Translations under genes and position numbers: made by a program | The notes under the pieces: model-generated | What the model saw: the letters and a program-made list of their open reading frames with translations, nothing else | Told to the model about the DNA's origin: nothing | The model's database searches: none | In this document: in pieces, positions 1 to 9,660 of the stretch | Position numbering within the stretch: position 1 is the first letter of the stretch | Layout of the letters: each line of letters begins with the position of its first letter | NCBI GenBank assembly: GCA_003427395.1 | Contig: BFEA01000240.1 | Coordinates: forward strand, 196,884-260,883 | Direction: 5' to 3' | Source: Chara braunii | Taxonomy: Eukaryota; Streptophyta; Charophyceae; Charales; Characeae | Length of the DNA: 64,000 nt

Positions 1-422
1 GGTCCGAGACAGTTATTGGTCCCCCGAGAGGGCAGGGTCCGGTCCCATATCTCGGAGATGGCTACAGTTATTTGGTTGGGACGGACTTTGCTATGTAGGT
101 TTTTCGGAAGGCTCTTTACGGAGATCGTTTCCTCGAGGTATCCTACATCTACTCTGGTGGGAGAGGGCGGATTGAGATATTGATTGGAGCTACAAGCGAT
201 ATCATTCTTGCGGAGGAGCTTTATCTCAGGAGCGTCGCAGACGAGGAGATGGCTAGATGCATGACCTATATCTGCAAGATTGATCCAGTCGCGCCTCTCG
301 ATATCAGCTATGTGGTTCCAGAGTCTATAGCCACGCGGGTTCTCAATGACGAGGCGCCAGATATGGAGTCCCAGACGGCAACACTTACTCACGAGGGGGT
401 ACCGCTTATTATCATTGATTGA
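1..422 (+). pseudogene. LTR-borne ORF, 5' LTR copy, interrupted
   Basis: This is the same reading frame as the 157-residue ORF at 17946-18419 in the 3' LTR. Here it runs off the left edge and is broken by TAG at 96-98, where the 3' copy has CAG, a C-to-T change. After the stop the frame stays open to TGA at 420-422. The protein matches no family I recognise. Coding within an LTR is unusual; the frame may be partly fortuitous. Confidence 0.5.
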
Positions 423-814
423 GGTTCTCTCTTTTTAGTCACTATGATGTATTACGATATTATTATTTATTAGTGACTGCAGCTCTCCGATGACTGCTCC
501 CTGCATACCCCGTGTACTACTCTTCAGTCTTGTATCTTTGGTCATGCTCTTGCAGAGTCTGGTTTCTGGTCTTCTCATTCAGTCAATTGCTCTATGATAC
601 ATGTTTGTTATTTTCTTCCTTATTTTATACAGGTTACACTCAAGGCAGTTTAAAGTACTCCTGGATGATAGGGACTCTGGTGACCTTGGGTCTAACCTTT
701 ATACGAGGTCAGGTGCAGGCGATAAACCCGAACGCTTCACTCTAAGCCGTGTCGCCGCTGGCAGGAGGGATAACGTTGACTACTCGGCTGTATGACAAAG
801 TGTGACTGCCTCTG

Positions 815-846
815 AATAAACTTCTATTTTTTTATACCTATAAAAA
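815..846 (+). promoter_or_regulatory. LTR poly(A) signal and TATA-like box
   Basis: AATAAA lies at 815-820 and TATAAAAA at 839-846, both within the last 125 bases of the LTR. This is the usual place for retroelement transcription start and RNA end signals. In the 3' LTR the AATAAA is kept (18812-18817) but the TATA has become TATCAAAA, so only the 5' copy keeps the TATA motif. Function is inferred from position. Confidence 0.45.
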
Positions 847-942
847 TCGTGCGTAACAACCTGCCAGTCCTCCAACCCACTGAGCTCCGTCCGGGGAAAG
901 ATATCTAACCAGACCCTTGAAGCAGTGGGGGCGCGACAAAAA

Positions 943-960
943 TGGCGCCGTTGCCGGGGA
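943..960 (+). promoter_or_regulatory. Primer-binding site, tRNA-Asp type
   Basis: TGGCGCCGTTGCCGGGGA starts 4 bases after the 5' LTR end. It is complementary to the 3' end of plant tRNA-Asp(GUC), the minus-strand primer typical of plant Tat/Athila-type Ty3/gypsy elements. It identifies the direct repeats as LTRs and sets the element's orientation as plus. Confidence 0.9.
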
Positions 961-1196
961 CTCAAAAATCTTGAGTTCCTGGGAGCGGACCTTGGTCACA
1001 ATATTCAGTGGCTAGGCAATTGTCTGATATTTCGTACAAGGTGTAGCTCGGGTCTGAAAAACTTTTCGGCTAAGAGGAGCCCCGAGAGGAGGGGCCTCTT
1101 GCAGAAGTCTATCTGAAGTGATTCAGACCTGCAAGCAAGGGTTTGGAATTTGTTTTCTGGACCCTTCGCTTGAGAAGTCTATAAGTCAGAAACTAG

Positions 1197-1595
1197 ATGA
1201 TGACTGAAGAGTATAATGTCCTAGTAGCCCTAACTCGTGTCACCTGCGGTGGTGCTTTCCCTTATATGTTTGTCAAATGCATTACTTGTGTGAAAAGTAC
1301 AACGACTGTGCATGTGCTTGTCTCTAGATTCCTTGACACTGATGATTATGATATTCGAACCTACATCCTAGAAGGAACTGATCGGAATCCGAGTTTCTTT
1401 ACCAACTGGGATGTCATTGTGAGGTGTGTCAAAGTCGAGAGGGATCAGTTGAGTCAGCAAGGGATAGAAGCGAGTTGGAGCTTACTACCTACGATTTATG
1501 AGAGGATTCCTACCCCGCCAGTACCTAAAGGATTCTGTGATGGTAGGAACTGACAGCCAATCATCAATACAGCACTAAGGAGGCAAACCTGGTAA
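1197..1595 (+). pseudogene. Accessory ORF family A, copy 1 (premature stop)
   Basis: The frame encodes 118 residues to TGA at 1551-1553. Reading on adds 13 codons to TAA at 1593-1595, and that extension (PIINTALRR) matches the end of copy 2 (PILNAVLRD), so the TGA replaces a conserved Trp codon (TGG to TGA). Shared blocks with copy 2 are ALTRxTxGGAFPY near the N-terminus, RFLDxDDYDxRxY in the middle, WSxLP and PxPPVPxxFCxG near the C-terminus. Paired cysteines (CITC here, CVTC in copy 2) follow the first block. I recognise no known domain. It lies between the PBS and gag, first of four related ORFs. Confidence 0.7.
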
Positions 1596-1602
1596 GTAGT
1601 CA

Positions 1603-1998
1603 ATGTCAGCAGTAAGGAAAGCGATAGAAGCGCTGACTAGGATCACGGCTGGGGGTGCCTTCCCGTACGTCATTGAGAGGTGTGTGACTTGTGAACACGA
1701 CTCAGTGATCTTGTACGTCCTTGTAGCTCGGTTTCTTGATATGGATGACTATGATGTGAGGTCATACGTAGTTGCTGAGACAAGGGGAGGGATCGATTAC
1801 GAGGCATGTTGGATAGTTGCTGCTGAGTATGTCCTGGATGAAAGGTTGTTGTTGAGAGAACGAGGGAAGAAAGTGACTTGGAGTGTCCTGCCTAGAGAGT
1901 TTGAGAGATTCCCAAGTCCGCCTGTGCCCGCTAGCTTCTGCAACGGGAAGGACTGGGGACCAATCCTCAACGCGGTACTTAGGGACCGAGTGTTGTGA
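1603..1998 (+). CDS. Accessory ORF family A, copy 2 (intact, 131 aa)
   Basis: This is the only intact member of the four-copy family: 131 residues from ATG 1603 to TGA 1996-1998. The order of conserved blocks is IEALTRITAGGAFPY (residues ~9-23), CVTC (~28-31), LVARFLDMDDYDVRSY (~41-56), VTWSVLPREFERFPSPPVP (~89-107) and FCNGKDWGPILNAVLRD (~110-126). It has no signal peptide or membrane segment. The next ORF begins 3 bases after its stop, and copy 1 ends 7 bases before its start, so the genes are tightly packed on one strand. Function is unknown; it could be a captured host gene or an element-specific accessory protein. Confidence 0.7.
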   Translation: MSAVRKAIEALTRITAGGAFPYVIERCVTCEHDSVILYVLVARFLDMDDYDVRSYVVAETRGGIDYEACWIVAAEYVLDERLLLRERGKKVTWSVLPREFERFPSPPVPASFCNGKDWGPILNAVLRDRVL

Positions 1999-2001
1999 AC
2001 C

Positions 2002-2337
2002 ATGCCAAGAGATGTCTACATTCCTGATGACGAAGAGAGCTTCTGCTTCGAGGTCTATCTAGATGAGCAACGAGCGACTTTCATCGGGGCCGTGAGAGGA
2101 TGCGACACTAGGTTAGGTAGACATGATGAAATTGACATGGTAGAGCACTACCTTGAGCTTATGCGGGCGGCTGCTTTTAGAGCAATTACGGATCAGACTA
2201 AGATTAGGCATCTGCTGGATTGCAAGAGTTCGGATGGCAGGAGAGTGATGCTTCATGCACGGGATGAGACCATCCTATCTAGACAGCGTCCTGCGGACAG
2301 TCTGGCTAGAGGCGCTAGGAGCAGCCCAAGGCAATGA
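2002..2337 (+). CDS. Accessory ORF B, unknown function (111 aa)
   Basis: ATG lies 3 bases after the stop of copy 2 of the A family, an arrangement resembling a polycistron. The 111-residue product is acidic at the N-terminus (IPDDEES) and basic at the C-terminus. I see no recognised motif. The stretch SFCFEVYLDEQRATFIGAV weakly resembles a broken frame after copy 3 (around 2795-2855, FVRRFEVQDKGSLEFFIT), so an A-plus-B pair may have been duplicated as a unit. That resemblance is tentative. Confidence 0.45.
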   Translation: MPRDVYIPDDEESFCFEVYLDEQRATFIGAVRGCDTRLGRHDEIDMVEHYLELMRAAAFRAITDQTKIRHLLDCKSSDGRRVMLHARDETILSRQRPADSLARGARSSPRQ

Positions 2338-2357
2338 TATTGGAATGTGAGAACTCT

Positions 2358-2858
2358 ATGTCAATTGCGACTGTGACCATTGGTAGAGGATGGTTAGATA
2401 AAGTAACTGAGACTGATAGCCCGTTCGAGATATTGAGACACGACGTCTATAAGGAAGGGCGTTTAGTATTCTATGTTCCAGTGGTCAGATTTCTCTAGAC
2501 CAACGAGCTTGACGTGAGGGTTTATGCCCAGGAAGGAATAAAAGAAGAAGAAGGTTATTTATAGTGTATGAGGAAAGTGTACATTCACCTCTCGAGGATA
2601 AGGGAATTGCTTCGAAGCTTGCATGAGAAAGTGACTTGGGGGAAACGAGTCAGGCAATTTAAAAAACTCCCTCGTTTTCTGACTACGGATAGCTTCGCTG
2701 ACAGGAGAGACTGGGCGTCTCTTCTAGAAGCTATTGTCGTGGTTGGTAAGGCAAGAGAAAATGACCTAGTCATGCGACCAAAGTTGCTGTTTTCCGATAC
2801 CTTTGTACGTCGGTTCGAAGTCCAGGACAAAGGATCTCTTGAATTTTTTATCACTTGA
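2358..2858 (+). pseudogene. Accessory ORF family A, copy 3 (diverged, stops)
   Basis: One frame from ATG 2358 contains VVRFL-stop-TNELDVRVY, matching the RFLDxDDYDxRxY block, then a second stop near 2562, then VTWGKRVRQFKKLP and FADRRDWASLLEAI, matching VTWSVLPREFERFP and FCNGKDWGPILNAV of copy 2. The N-terminal GGAFPY block is poorly kept. After the A-like part the frame continues in other sequence to 2858. The copy is clearly related but non-functional. Confidence 0.55.
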
Positions 2859-2936
2859 CAAAGGCAGGAAACTTGTTGGCTTCTTAGATAGAAACTTGGT
2901 GAATGCATGGCTCACTAAAGATGGAGAAATTATGAG

Positions 2937-3266
2937 ATGGCGAAAGCCAATCGTGAAAGTCCGATTGAAGGGAACTTAGTAAGACAGGGGATAGAGAAGG
3001 AGATGACAAGACAAGAATCTGAGAAGGTAAGAGCCTTCATTCGCGGTTGGAGCCGTGAGGACAAATGCTTGTTAGGGACCTTGATTTGTAGGAGGGTTCG
3101 AGATCCAGTAACAGAGGTAATAGAAATCAGGAGAGGCGCGTCTTGCATCGACGAGGCCGAAGGTGAACTCTATATTGACACCGACGTCTATGGAGTAGAA
3201 GACGAGCACAAAGTCTATGATGAATATGGAAGATTGAGAGTAATACTAAGAGAAGTTAGGAATTAG
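2937..3266 (+). CDS. Accessory ORF C, unknown function (109 aa)
   Basis: This is a 109-residue highly charged ORF whose C-terminal third is acidic (YIDTDVYGVEDEHKVYDEYG). It ends 3 bases before copy 4 of the A family, repeating the tight spacing seen between copy 2 and ORF B. A different frame just upstream (2858-2990) also has long open stretches, so the true start may be further left and the region frameshifted. No family is recognised. Confidence 0.4.
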   Translation: MAKANRESPIEGNLVRQGIEKEMTRQESEKVRAFIRGWSREDKCLLGTLICRRVRDPVTEVIEIRRGASCIDEAEGELYIDTDVYGVEDEHKVYDEYGRLRVILREVRN

Positions 3267-3269
3267 GAA

Positions 3270-3693
3270 ATGTCTGGTTACTGTCCGGCAGTCACGGCAG
3301 CACTAGACGCCTTAGTTCCTTTTACCAGTGGAGGAGTTTTTCCCTACAAGGTAGAACGCTGCATATCCCTTGAGGAGAAACATGTACCTGGGAAGGCGTA
3401 TATCCTTGTGGTGAAGTTCCTTGACACTGGCGAATACGATATCCGGCCCTATATTTCCTCATTGAGGGAGAGAGTGATATATCGCGAGTCCTTTCGGAGT
3501 TAGATTAGTGATATAGTTAATCAAGAAAAGACAAAGTTAAAAAGAAAAGGGGCAAGAGTAGTTAGTAACATAACTCCGATTGTGTTTGACAGATTTCCCG
3601 AGCCAGTTTTGTTGGAAGGCTTTACTAGACGGCAGAAACTGGGAACCGATTTTAAACGCAATCATAAGAGAGAAAAGGTTCAGGAAGAACTAG
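3270..3693 (+). pseudogene. Accessory ORF family A, copy 4 (stop and frameshift)
   Basis: From ATG 3270 the frame reads VTAALDALVPFTSGGVFPYKVERC and VVKFLDTGEYDIRPY, good matches to copies 1 and 2, then stops at 3501-3503. Past the stop the same frame gives FDRFPEPVLLEGF, matching FERFPSPPVPASF. After a one-base shift near 3625 the sequence gives DGRNWEPILNAIIREK to TAG 3691-3693, matching NGKDWGPILNAVLRD. All blocks are present in order, so this is a recent relative carrying two lesions. gag begins 24 bases later. Confidence 0.65.
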
Positions 3694-3717
3694 GAGCTTG
3701 ACTAGTAAGCTAGGCAA

Positions 3718-5379
3718 GATGGTCAGAGGACCGGACGCAAGGCAGAACCTTGCTAGTTCCTCCGCAGGTGACGGAGAAGTGACCACTACCACTGTTCTAT
3801 AAGAAATGTTGAACAGGATAGAGGCCATGAAGACCGAGATGGATACTATGAATGTCCGGTTAGATCTTCCGAGAGCCAAAGTACCTCCAAAGAATATACC
3901 CTGCTTTGATGGAACTAAGGTTAGGGAGTCGGTATGAGCCACGGTTGGTCTGACAAACAGAAGTTGAAGGCCCTGCTGGCCTATGTTGAACCAAAGATGA
4001 GGGTGTCGGTGACAAAAACCCCACAAGGACTAGCAACATGGGTCGAGGTTAGACAAAAGATGCTGGAAGAATACGCGACGTATGACGTTCGAACAACTAT
4101 GCAAAATTTGTTAGAAGTGCGACGCTCTAAATATGCAACTCTTGATCAATTCCTAGAGGATTTTGAGCGGGTTGCGCGGAGAGTACCCTTCCTAGATGAG
4201 GCCCAGAAATGTCATGTCCTGCTAACTAATTTTGCAGAGGATGAAAAAAAGAGTGTGGTAAGCCGCGCTGCTCATTATTCTCTGAAATGGGATGAAGTGG
4301 TTGAGATGGTCCGTGAACTACCTTCGGTGTCAAACCGGAAGTGGTCTCTGGAACAGATGAAAGCAATCACTAGTGCAAGAGAAGAAAATGTTGAGGCAGT
4401 TATGGGAGGAAACTTGAAGGCCGAAGAGATCTTTGGTCTTCTCGTTAAGCTTAGTAGCTTCGAAAAGTTAACCCTTCCTGCCCCAGCAACTCAAACATTT
4501 GTTGGAGCCGAAGAAGGTAAGGTAGAAAGAAAGAAGGAAAAACAAAAGGAAGATAGTGAGAGTGAGGGTGAGAGTAGTGATGATGACGCTAGGCGAAGGA
4601 GAAAAGAGAGACAAAAGAAGAAGCGCGACCGGGATTGGAAGAAAGATAATAAGAGCCGAGATTGACAAAGGAGGGATGGTTTCTTCCGATGTTATTATTG
4701 TGACGAGGAAGACCATACTATAACTCGGTGCCCTATACTAGAGAAGGAACTCGAAGAAGGGATTGTCAAGAAGAATGTCAATGAGCATGTGTGTGATGCC
4801 AATTGGAACAAGATAGATTTCCGAGTCAAAGGAGGGATGCGAGCAGTTATCCTAGAACAGGCTAGGGCCAATAAGGATAAAAAGAAGAAGGCTAGAGTTA
4901 ATGTTATCACCTTTGATGGTATGCTACCTTTAATGTTATCACCTTTGATGGTATACTACCTCCGAACAGGCTAGGCTCGAGACGACAATCCTGGAAGTCA
5001 AAACCTGAATGTATCCCATATCAGCCAAAAAAAGATCGAAGAGAAAAAGCGAGAGAAGGCTCAAAGAGAGCTAGACCAGTTGATAGATGGGACCAAGGAC
5101 CTAGTGAAGGAAGGGAAAAGAAAGGAAGCTGCAGGGAAGAAGAGAAGGGTGATCTTGAGATCCGAAGCCGAGGAAGGGATCTCGATAGATGAAGTAGTAA
5201 AGAAATTACTCGAGGAGACTGAGATCACCTTATCCTGGAAAGAGCCAGTAGCCTTGGTACCTAAGTTTAGAGAAGAACTTAAAAAGATGGTTGAAAGGCA
5301 GAAGGTAGAAATCAATAGCCTAAGACTCTTTCCTCAGCATGTGGAAGAAGCCCCGCATGGTACCAAGATGAGGTTTGGT
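3718..5379 (+). pseudogene. gag: gag (capsid, nucleocapsid) of the Ty3/gypsy element, broken
   Basis: A start at 3718 gives an N-terminal stretch with a stop near 3800 and a frameshift near 3925. From 3934 a 243-residue frame has the capsid-like helical region of retrotransposon gag (TWVEVRQKMLEEY, LDQFLEDFERVARRVPFL), then a Lys/Glu-rich tail. TGA at 4663-4665 is followed in frame by the nucleocapsid zinc knuckle, CYYCDEEDHTITRC (4690-4731, CX2CX4HX4C). The stop looks like TGG to TGA. A 32-bp tandem duplication (4900-4931, 4932-4963) shifts the frame, and TAG follows at 4972. The product would package element RNA. Confidence 0.8.
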
Positions 5380-5701
5380 AACATGTCGTGTAGATACACG
5401 AGTATCTCTGTGAATGACGTGAAGGTTAGAGCTCTAGTGGACTCTGGGGCTTAGATGGTGCTTATGTCTTCGGCCTCAATGAGATCATGTGGACTTGAAT
5501 AGATAGGAAAGCCAACCACCAACTCTCCAATATAGCCGGATTCTTACCATTGGAAGGTTTTATTGATGATTTGCCATTTCGGATTAAGACTTTACGGACC
5601 GAGATCCTCAGTTTTGTGGTCCCCAACTTGGATCACGACTGCATTCTCGGAGTCCCGTTCCTACATAGAATGGAGGCTTGTGCGTTCTTTGGCCATGATA
5701 G
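5380..5701 (+). pseudogene. Aspartic protease domain of pol, broken
   Basis: VKVRALVDSGA carries the catalytic DSG triad of retropepsins. It is followed at once by TAG (5452-5454) and then MVLMSSASMRSCGL in the same frame. After a frameshift the second signature, HDCILGVPFLHRM (around 5630-5670), matches the ILG-x-PFL motif near the protease C-terminus. The domain would cleave the Gag-Pol polyprotein; this copy cannot do so. It follows gag in the same frame. Confidence 0.75.
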
Positions 5702-5825
5702 GGCGGTCTGACTCTCTCTCCAGGATCCTAACACTGGTCAAGAACAGACCTTTGTGATAAGTGATAGGCATCATCCTCGTCATTAGCGACATGTTAACTC
5801 TCTTAAGCATGGAGAATCTGACAAG

Positions 5826-6047
5826 TTGATTGAGGAAGTACGGACAAAACTGAAAGAAAGTGGAATAATAGACGAGAAGACAACAATTAGACTAAATGAT
5901 AAAGGTAAGATGCTCAAGCTCCTGGATAAAGAAAAGAAGTTGGGAGACAAGAGAGAGATGGAGGGGTTCAAGGATGTTGTGAGGGCAGCAAAAGCTGGCA
6001 CAATGCAGGTCACCTTCTCAGCAACTGGTCATTTTTTAGGAAAATAG
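5826..6047 (+). pseudogene. Protease-RT linker remnant
   Basis: This open stretch of 73 codons is rich in Lys/Glu and lies between the protease signatures and the RT start. It ends in TAG at 6045, and frames change again before 6218. It probably belongs to the continuous pol polyprotein as a spacer. I recognise no domain. Confidence 0.4.
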
Positions 6048-6217
6048 CCGCCGAATCTAAGGGGAAGTATAAGCGCAAAGGCGTTAAGAAGAATCCGGTG
6101 GCAGTTTAGATAGAGAAAAATTACAATGAGGCATTAGAGAAGGAGAGAAAGATAATTAAAAGATTAAGAGAGGCTGCATTAAAAGGAGGGAGAATTACCC
6201 CAGAGAGGTTCAAGATA

Positions 6218-8386
6218 ATGAAGGTAAGAGTCGACGACTTCCTTCTGCCGGCTGAGAGGGATTTCATATATGAATTATGTCAGAAGTACAGTGGTGCCTT
6301 TTCCTTTAATGATGAGGAGAGGGGACGACTGGACGTTGACATGATCAAGATGGTCAAGATCTGGACCGTTCCTCACACACCTTGGAATGATAGACCTATA
6401 AAGTACGCTCAAAAGGAAGAAAAAAAGGTAATGGAGTACATAAACCAGAAGATTGCCTCCAACGCTGTAGAACCAGCTGATGGAACTTACTCTAATCACT
6501 GGTTTTGCTTTTGGAAGCCAGGTGGTGGCCTGCGCTGGATACAGAACTTGCAAAAGTTGAATTCGGTAACGGTTCGCAATACGGATAGTTTACCTCACGC
6601 GGATCCGTTGGCCGAATCCTTTGCTGGAAGGAGCATCTACTCCCTAATAGACTTGTACTCTGGCTATGACCAATTTTCGATAGACTCTACTAGTTGACCT
6701 ATGACCGCCATGCATACACCTAGAGGCCTCATACAAATGTGTGTGGTGCCTCAAGGGTGGACGAATGGGGTTGCGGTCGTCCAGCGAGACATGCTGAAGG
6801 TCATGGAGGACATATGCCCAAAGGTTACGTTCCCATACATTGACGACAATCCAGTTAAAGGACCGAAGGAAAAAGATGAGACTTTAGTGGATGGTCGAGT
6901 TAGGCAGTTCGTATGGGAACATGCGCAGGGAGTAGCGAAAGTACTAGAAAGGTTGGCTAAATACAACCTAACAGTCAGCGGGCCGAAATCACTACTGTTC
7001 CAAAGAGAGGTAACGATCTTGGGTTTTAGGTGTTTCTTGGAAGGAAGGAGCCCCGATCCGAAGAAAGTGGATAAACTCCTTAACTGGTCTATGCCTCTAA
7101 AAACGATTGGGGAAGTAAGGAGCTTCCTAGGGGTCTGTAGCTTCTGGCGGATCTTCATCCTCGGGTTTGCCAAGATAGCCGAACCCCTTAGAGAAATGGT
7201 GCGACAAGGAGCTAGCTTAGAGTGGTCTGACCAAAGAGAGAAGGCTGCGCGGGTACTTCAAGATAAGTTAAGAGATGGTGGGGTCGTATTAGGAGTACCC
7301 TACTTCGACGATGAAAAGGAGAGACCTTTTATCATCGAAGCCGACGGCGGCCCAATAGCATTAGGAGGGGTGCTCGTGCAACGAGATGGGAATGGTAAAG
7401 AAAGGTCACTTAGATTTGAGAGTCGCACCCTTAGTTCGGTTGAGAGAGGCTATATTCAGTTCAGGAATGAGCTTCTGGCAATCCTGCACTGTCCCAAGAT
7501 GTTTAGATACTATGTTATGGGGCGGAGATTCATCCTAAGAACAGATTCCACGACGATAATCGGAGTTGTTAAGAGGCATCAACAAGTAGATGCTACGGTC
7601 AGTAGGTGGATAACTCACATATGGACGTATAATTTTGTATTAGAAAAGGTACCTACTGAAAAGAATCGAGCCGGTGGGCTGAGCCGCGTAGAATGGGGAT
7701 CAATAGATGATGAATCTCTTGAGCAGGCACCCTTGGTTGACGAATTCCTTATGGAAGACGATGATGAAGGATTACCTCCAGCTCCCAGTTGTTATACAGC
7801 TTCAGCCATAGCAACGAGCAGGGAAGACTGCTGGGGAGAAAAGGAAGACCCTTACTTCCATTACCTTCTAACTCGAGAGGAGGAGGAGGAAGGATGGTAT
7901 GGGATGGCAGAACAAGCTGCTGTTGCAGCTCATGAGCTAGCAAAAAGTTCAAGGATGGTTGAACGAAGGCTGAATGAGATAGAGGAAGAGTCGGAAGACC
8001 CTGAGCAAGATAAGGACGCTGAGGAGAGATTTAAGAAGGATGAGTATGATGGGGAATATAAGAGGATCGGTATGGTAATGAGCAGTAATCAGTTGGACGA
8101 ATTCTATCATGAGAGAACAAAGAGAACCTTTAAGCTGCGTAGGGGTCACTTTTTTGTGGATGCTAAGGAAGGGCTACCGCCACTGAGAGTAGTGTGTGGT
8201 AAGGAAATGCAACTAGAGGTGATCGCCGCACTGCATGAGGATCTAGCAGGGGGTCATAGGGGTGCTGATGCTACATACTATAAAGTATCTCGACTATATC
8301 ACGGAGATGGTCTAAGGGATATGGTTATGAGATATTGTAAGTCATGTGAAGCCTGTAAGAAAAAGGTCATCTATGAGATTGATTGA
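6218..8386 (+). pseudogene. pol: Reverse transcriptase and RNase H of pol, broken
   Basis: The RT N-terminal part (6218-6697) includes WFCFWKPGGGLRWIQNLQKLN and LIDLYSGYDQF, which correspond to the fingers and first catalytic Asp. TGA at 6695-6697 interrupts it and looks like CGA to TGA. The frame continues from 6701 with HTPRGL, the YIDD active site (6836-6847), SFLGVCSFWR and LEWSDQ of the connection. RNase H follows with IIEADGGPIALGGVL, RNELLAIL and LRTDSTT. Its last catalytic Asp, normally in ADxLSR, is Gly here (AGGLSR, GGT at 7673-7675). The frame then runs into the integrase zinc finger. PR-RT-RH-IN order defines Ty3/gypsy. Confidence 0.88.
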
Positions 8387-9310
8387 ACCCTTATACCCCA
8401 CTGTTCTTGTTGAACCTGGTAGTATTGTTCACCTTGATCTAATTACTATGCCACCTGGTAAGGATGAAATGAAATATGTATTAAACATGAGAGATAACAT
8501 GTCTGGTTATGTTGAAGCAAAAACCACCCGTAAGAAAACTGCAAAGACAGTGGCAGATTGGATCGAGGAAATTTACTTGAGGTACCCCTTCATACGTGAG
8601 TTTGTGGCTGACCAGGGATCAGAGTTCAAGAACGAGATGGTCAGGAGGCTCATGTTCAGACTTGGAGTCAGGATCAGATTTGTGACACCATATCATCCTC
8701 AGGCTAATGCACCAGTGGAAAGAGGTCACATGACACTAAAGGATGCTATATCAAAATGGTGCCGAGGCGACTCCAGGAACTGACCATCTTTCTTAAGAAC
8801 GACAGTCTATGCTGACAATATGACTGTCAAACGGACTACAGGTTAGGTTATGCGCCCATTACACTCTGGTATGACAGATATGCTACTTCTCCTATTGAGA
8901 ACCTGGTTGAGACCTGGACCCATGAGGCACAAAGAGAGTCGTACTCCACAGAGGAGTTACTGAGGCTTAGGATCAGGCAAATCAAGGAAGTGGATGAAGC
9001 TATAATTGAGGCCACAAAGAGGATGTCAGACAGCAGATTATCTGATTAGACACGGTGGAACAGCAAAAGGTACATCAGGAAGGAACGACTTCAGGTCGGA
9101 GATATTGTACTTCTACATGATACATCTCTCGAGACACGGTGGACCAAGAGATTGGAGGCCAGGTGGATGAGACCATTCAGGATCATCAGAGAGGTTGAAG
9201 GCAAGGCCTATGAGTTAGCAGAGATGGATGGTACGAGATCCCATGGTATAGTATCTGGCTCCCGGCTCCGAAAATTCATACTTAGAGATCCATATTTGAT
9301 TCCGAGTTAG
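8220..9310 (+). pseudogene. Integrase of pol, broken
   Basis: The N-terminal zinc finger is HEDLAGGH...CKSCEAC (HX4H, CX2C) at about 8233-8355, in the RT frame. A one-base slip in the A-run near 8357-8366 moves the core to the frame of 8346-8783. The core has HLDL, then VADQGSEF, then NAPVERGH, with exactly 35 residues between the last Asp and Glu (DD35E). After the stop at 8783 the C-terminal part resumes (GYAPITLWYDRY, then RWMRPFRIIREVEGKAYEL, a GPY/F-like module) to TAG 9308-9310, with an internal TAG near 9047. I see no chromodomain. Confidence 0.85.
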
Positions 9311-9389
9311 GGCAGAGTGATGAGGCGAGGCACGAGAGCCGTGTAGCATCAGGCTAGACATGCTGAGACGTCGCCAGTGTGCCCTCAGC

Positions 9390-9660
9390 ATTTGTTGGGA
9401 CGTGGTGAGAGTGCTGCCAACTTTAGATGATTATTTGCTGGGATGTGGCCAATGAGCCGCCAACTATCGATGATTATGAGCTGGGATGTAGACAGTGTTG
9501 CCGCCAGCTACAGATGATGATGATTATTTGCTGGGCCGTGGCCAGTGAGCCGCCGACTACCGATGATGATTATGAGTTGGAACATGGTCAGTGAGCCACC
9601 AACTATCGATGATGATTATGTGCTGGGACGTGGCCCGTGTGCCGCCAGCAGCAGCCGACA
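9390..9660 (+). repeat. Tandem repeat just after pol
   Basis: About five imperfect copies of a 50-60 bp unit carry GCTGGGACGTGGCCAGTG, then GCCGCCAACTATCGATGA, then a short GAT-rich stretch. The array starts about 80 bases after the pol stop and is the first of several arrays in the pol-to-LTR region. No ORF uses it. Confidence 0.7.

Larger units (their letters stand above)
1..938 (+). repeat. 5' LTR (left end off-window) of a giant Ty3/gypsy element
   Basis: This segment is repeated at 17998-18935 with a constant offset of 17997 bases and no net indel. About 47 differences by hand count give roughly 95% identity. Both copies end in GCGCGACA, and here the repeat is followed after 4 bases by a tRNA primer-binding site, which fixes it as the 5' LTR. 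The true start lies left of the window, so LTR length is at least 938 bp. Near its 3' end are AATAAA (815-820) and TATAAAAA (839-846). Most differences between copies are transitions. Confidence 0.9.
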
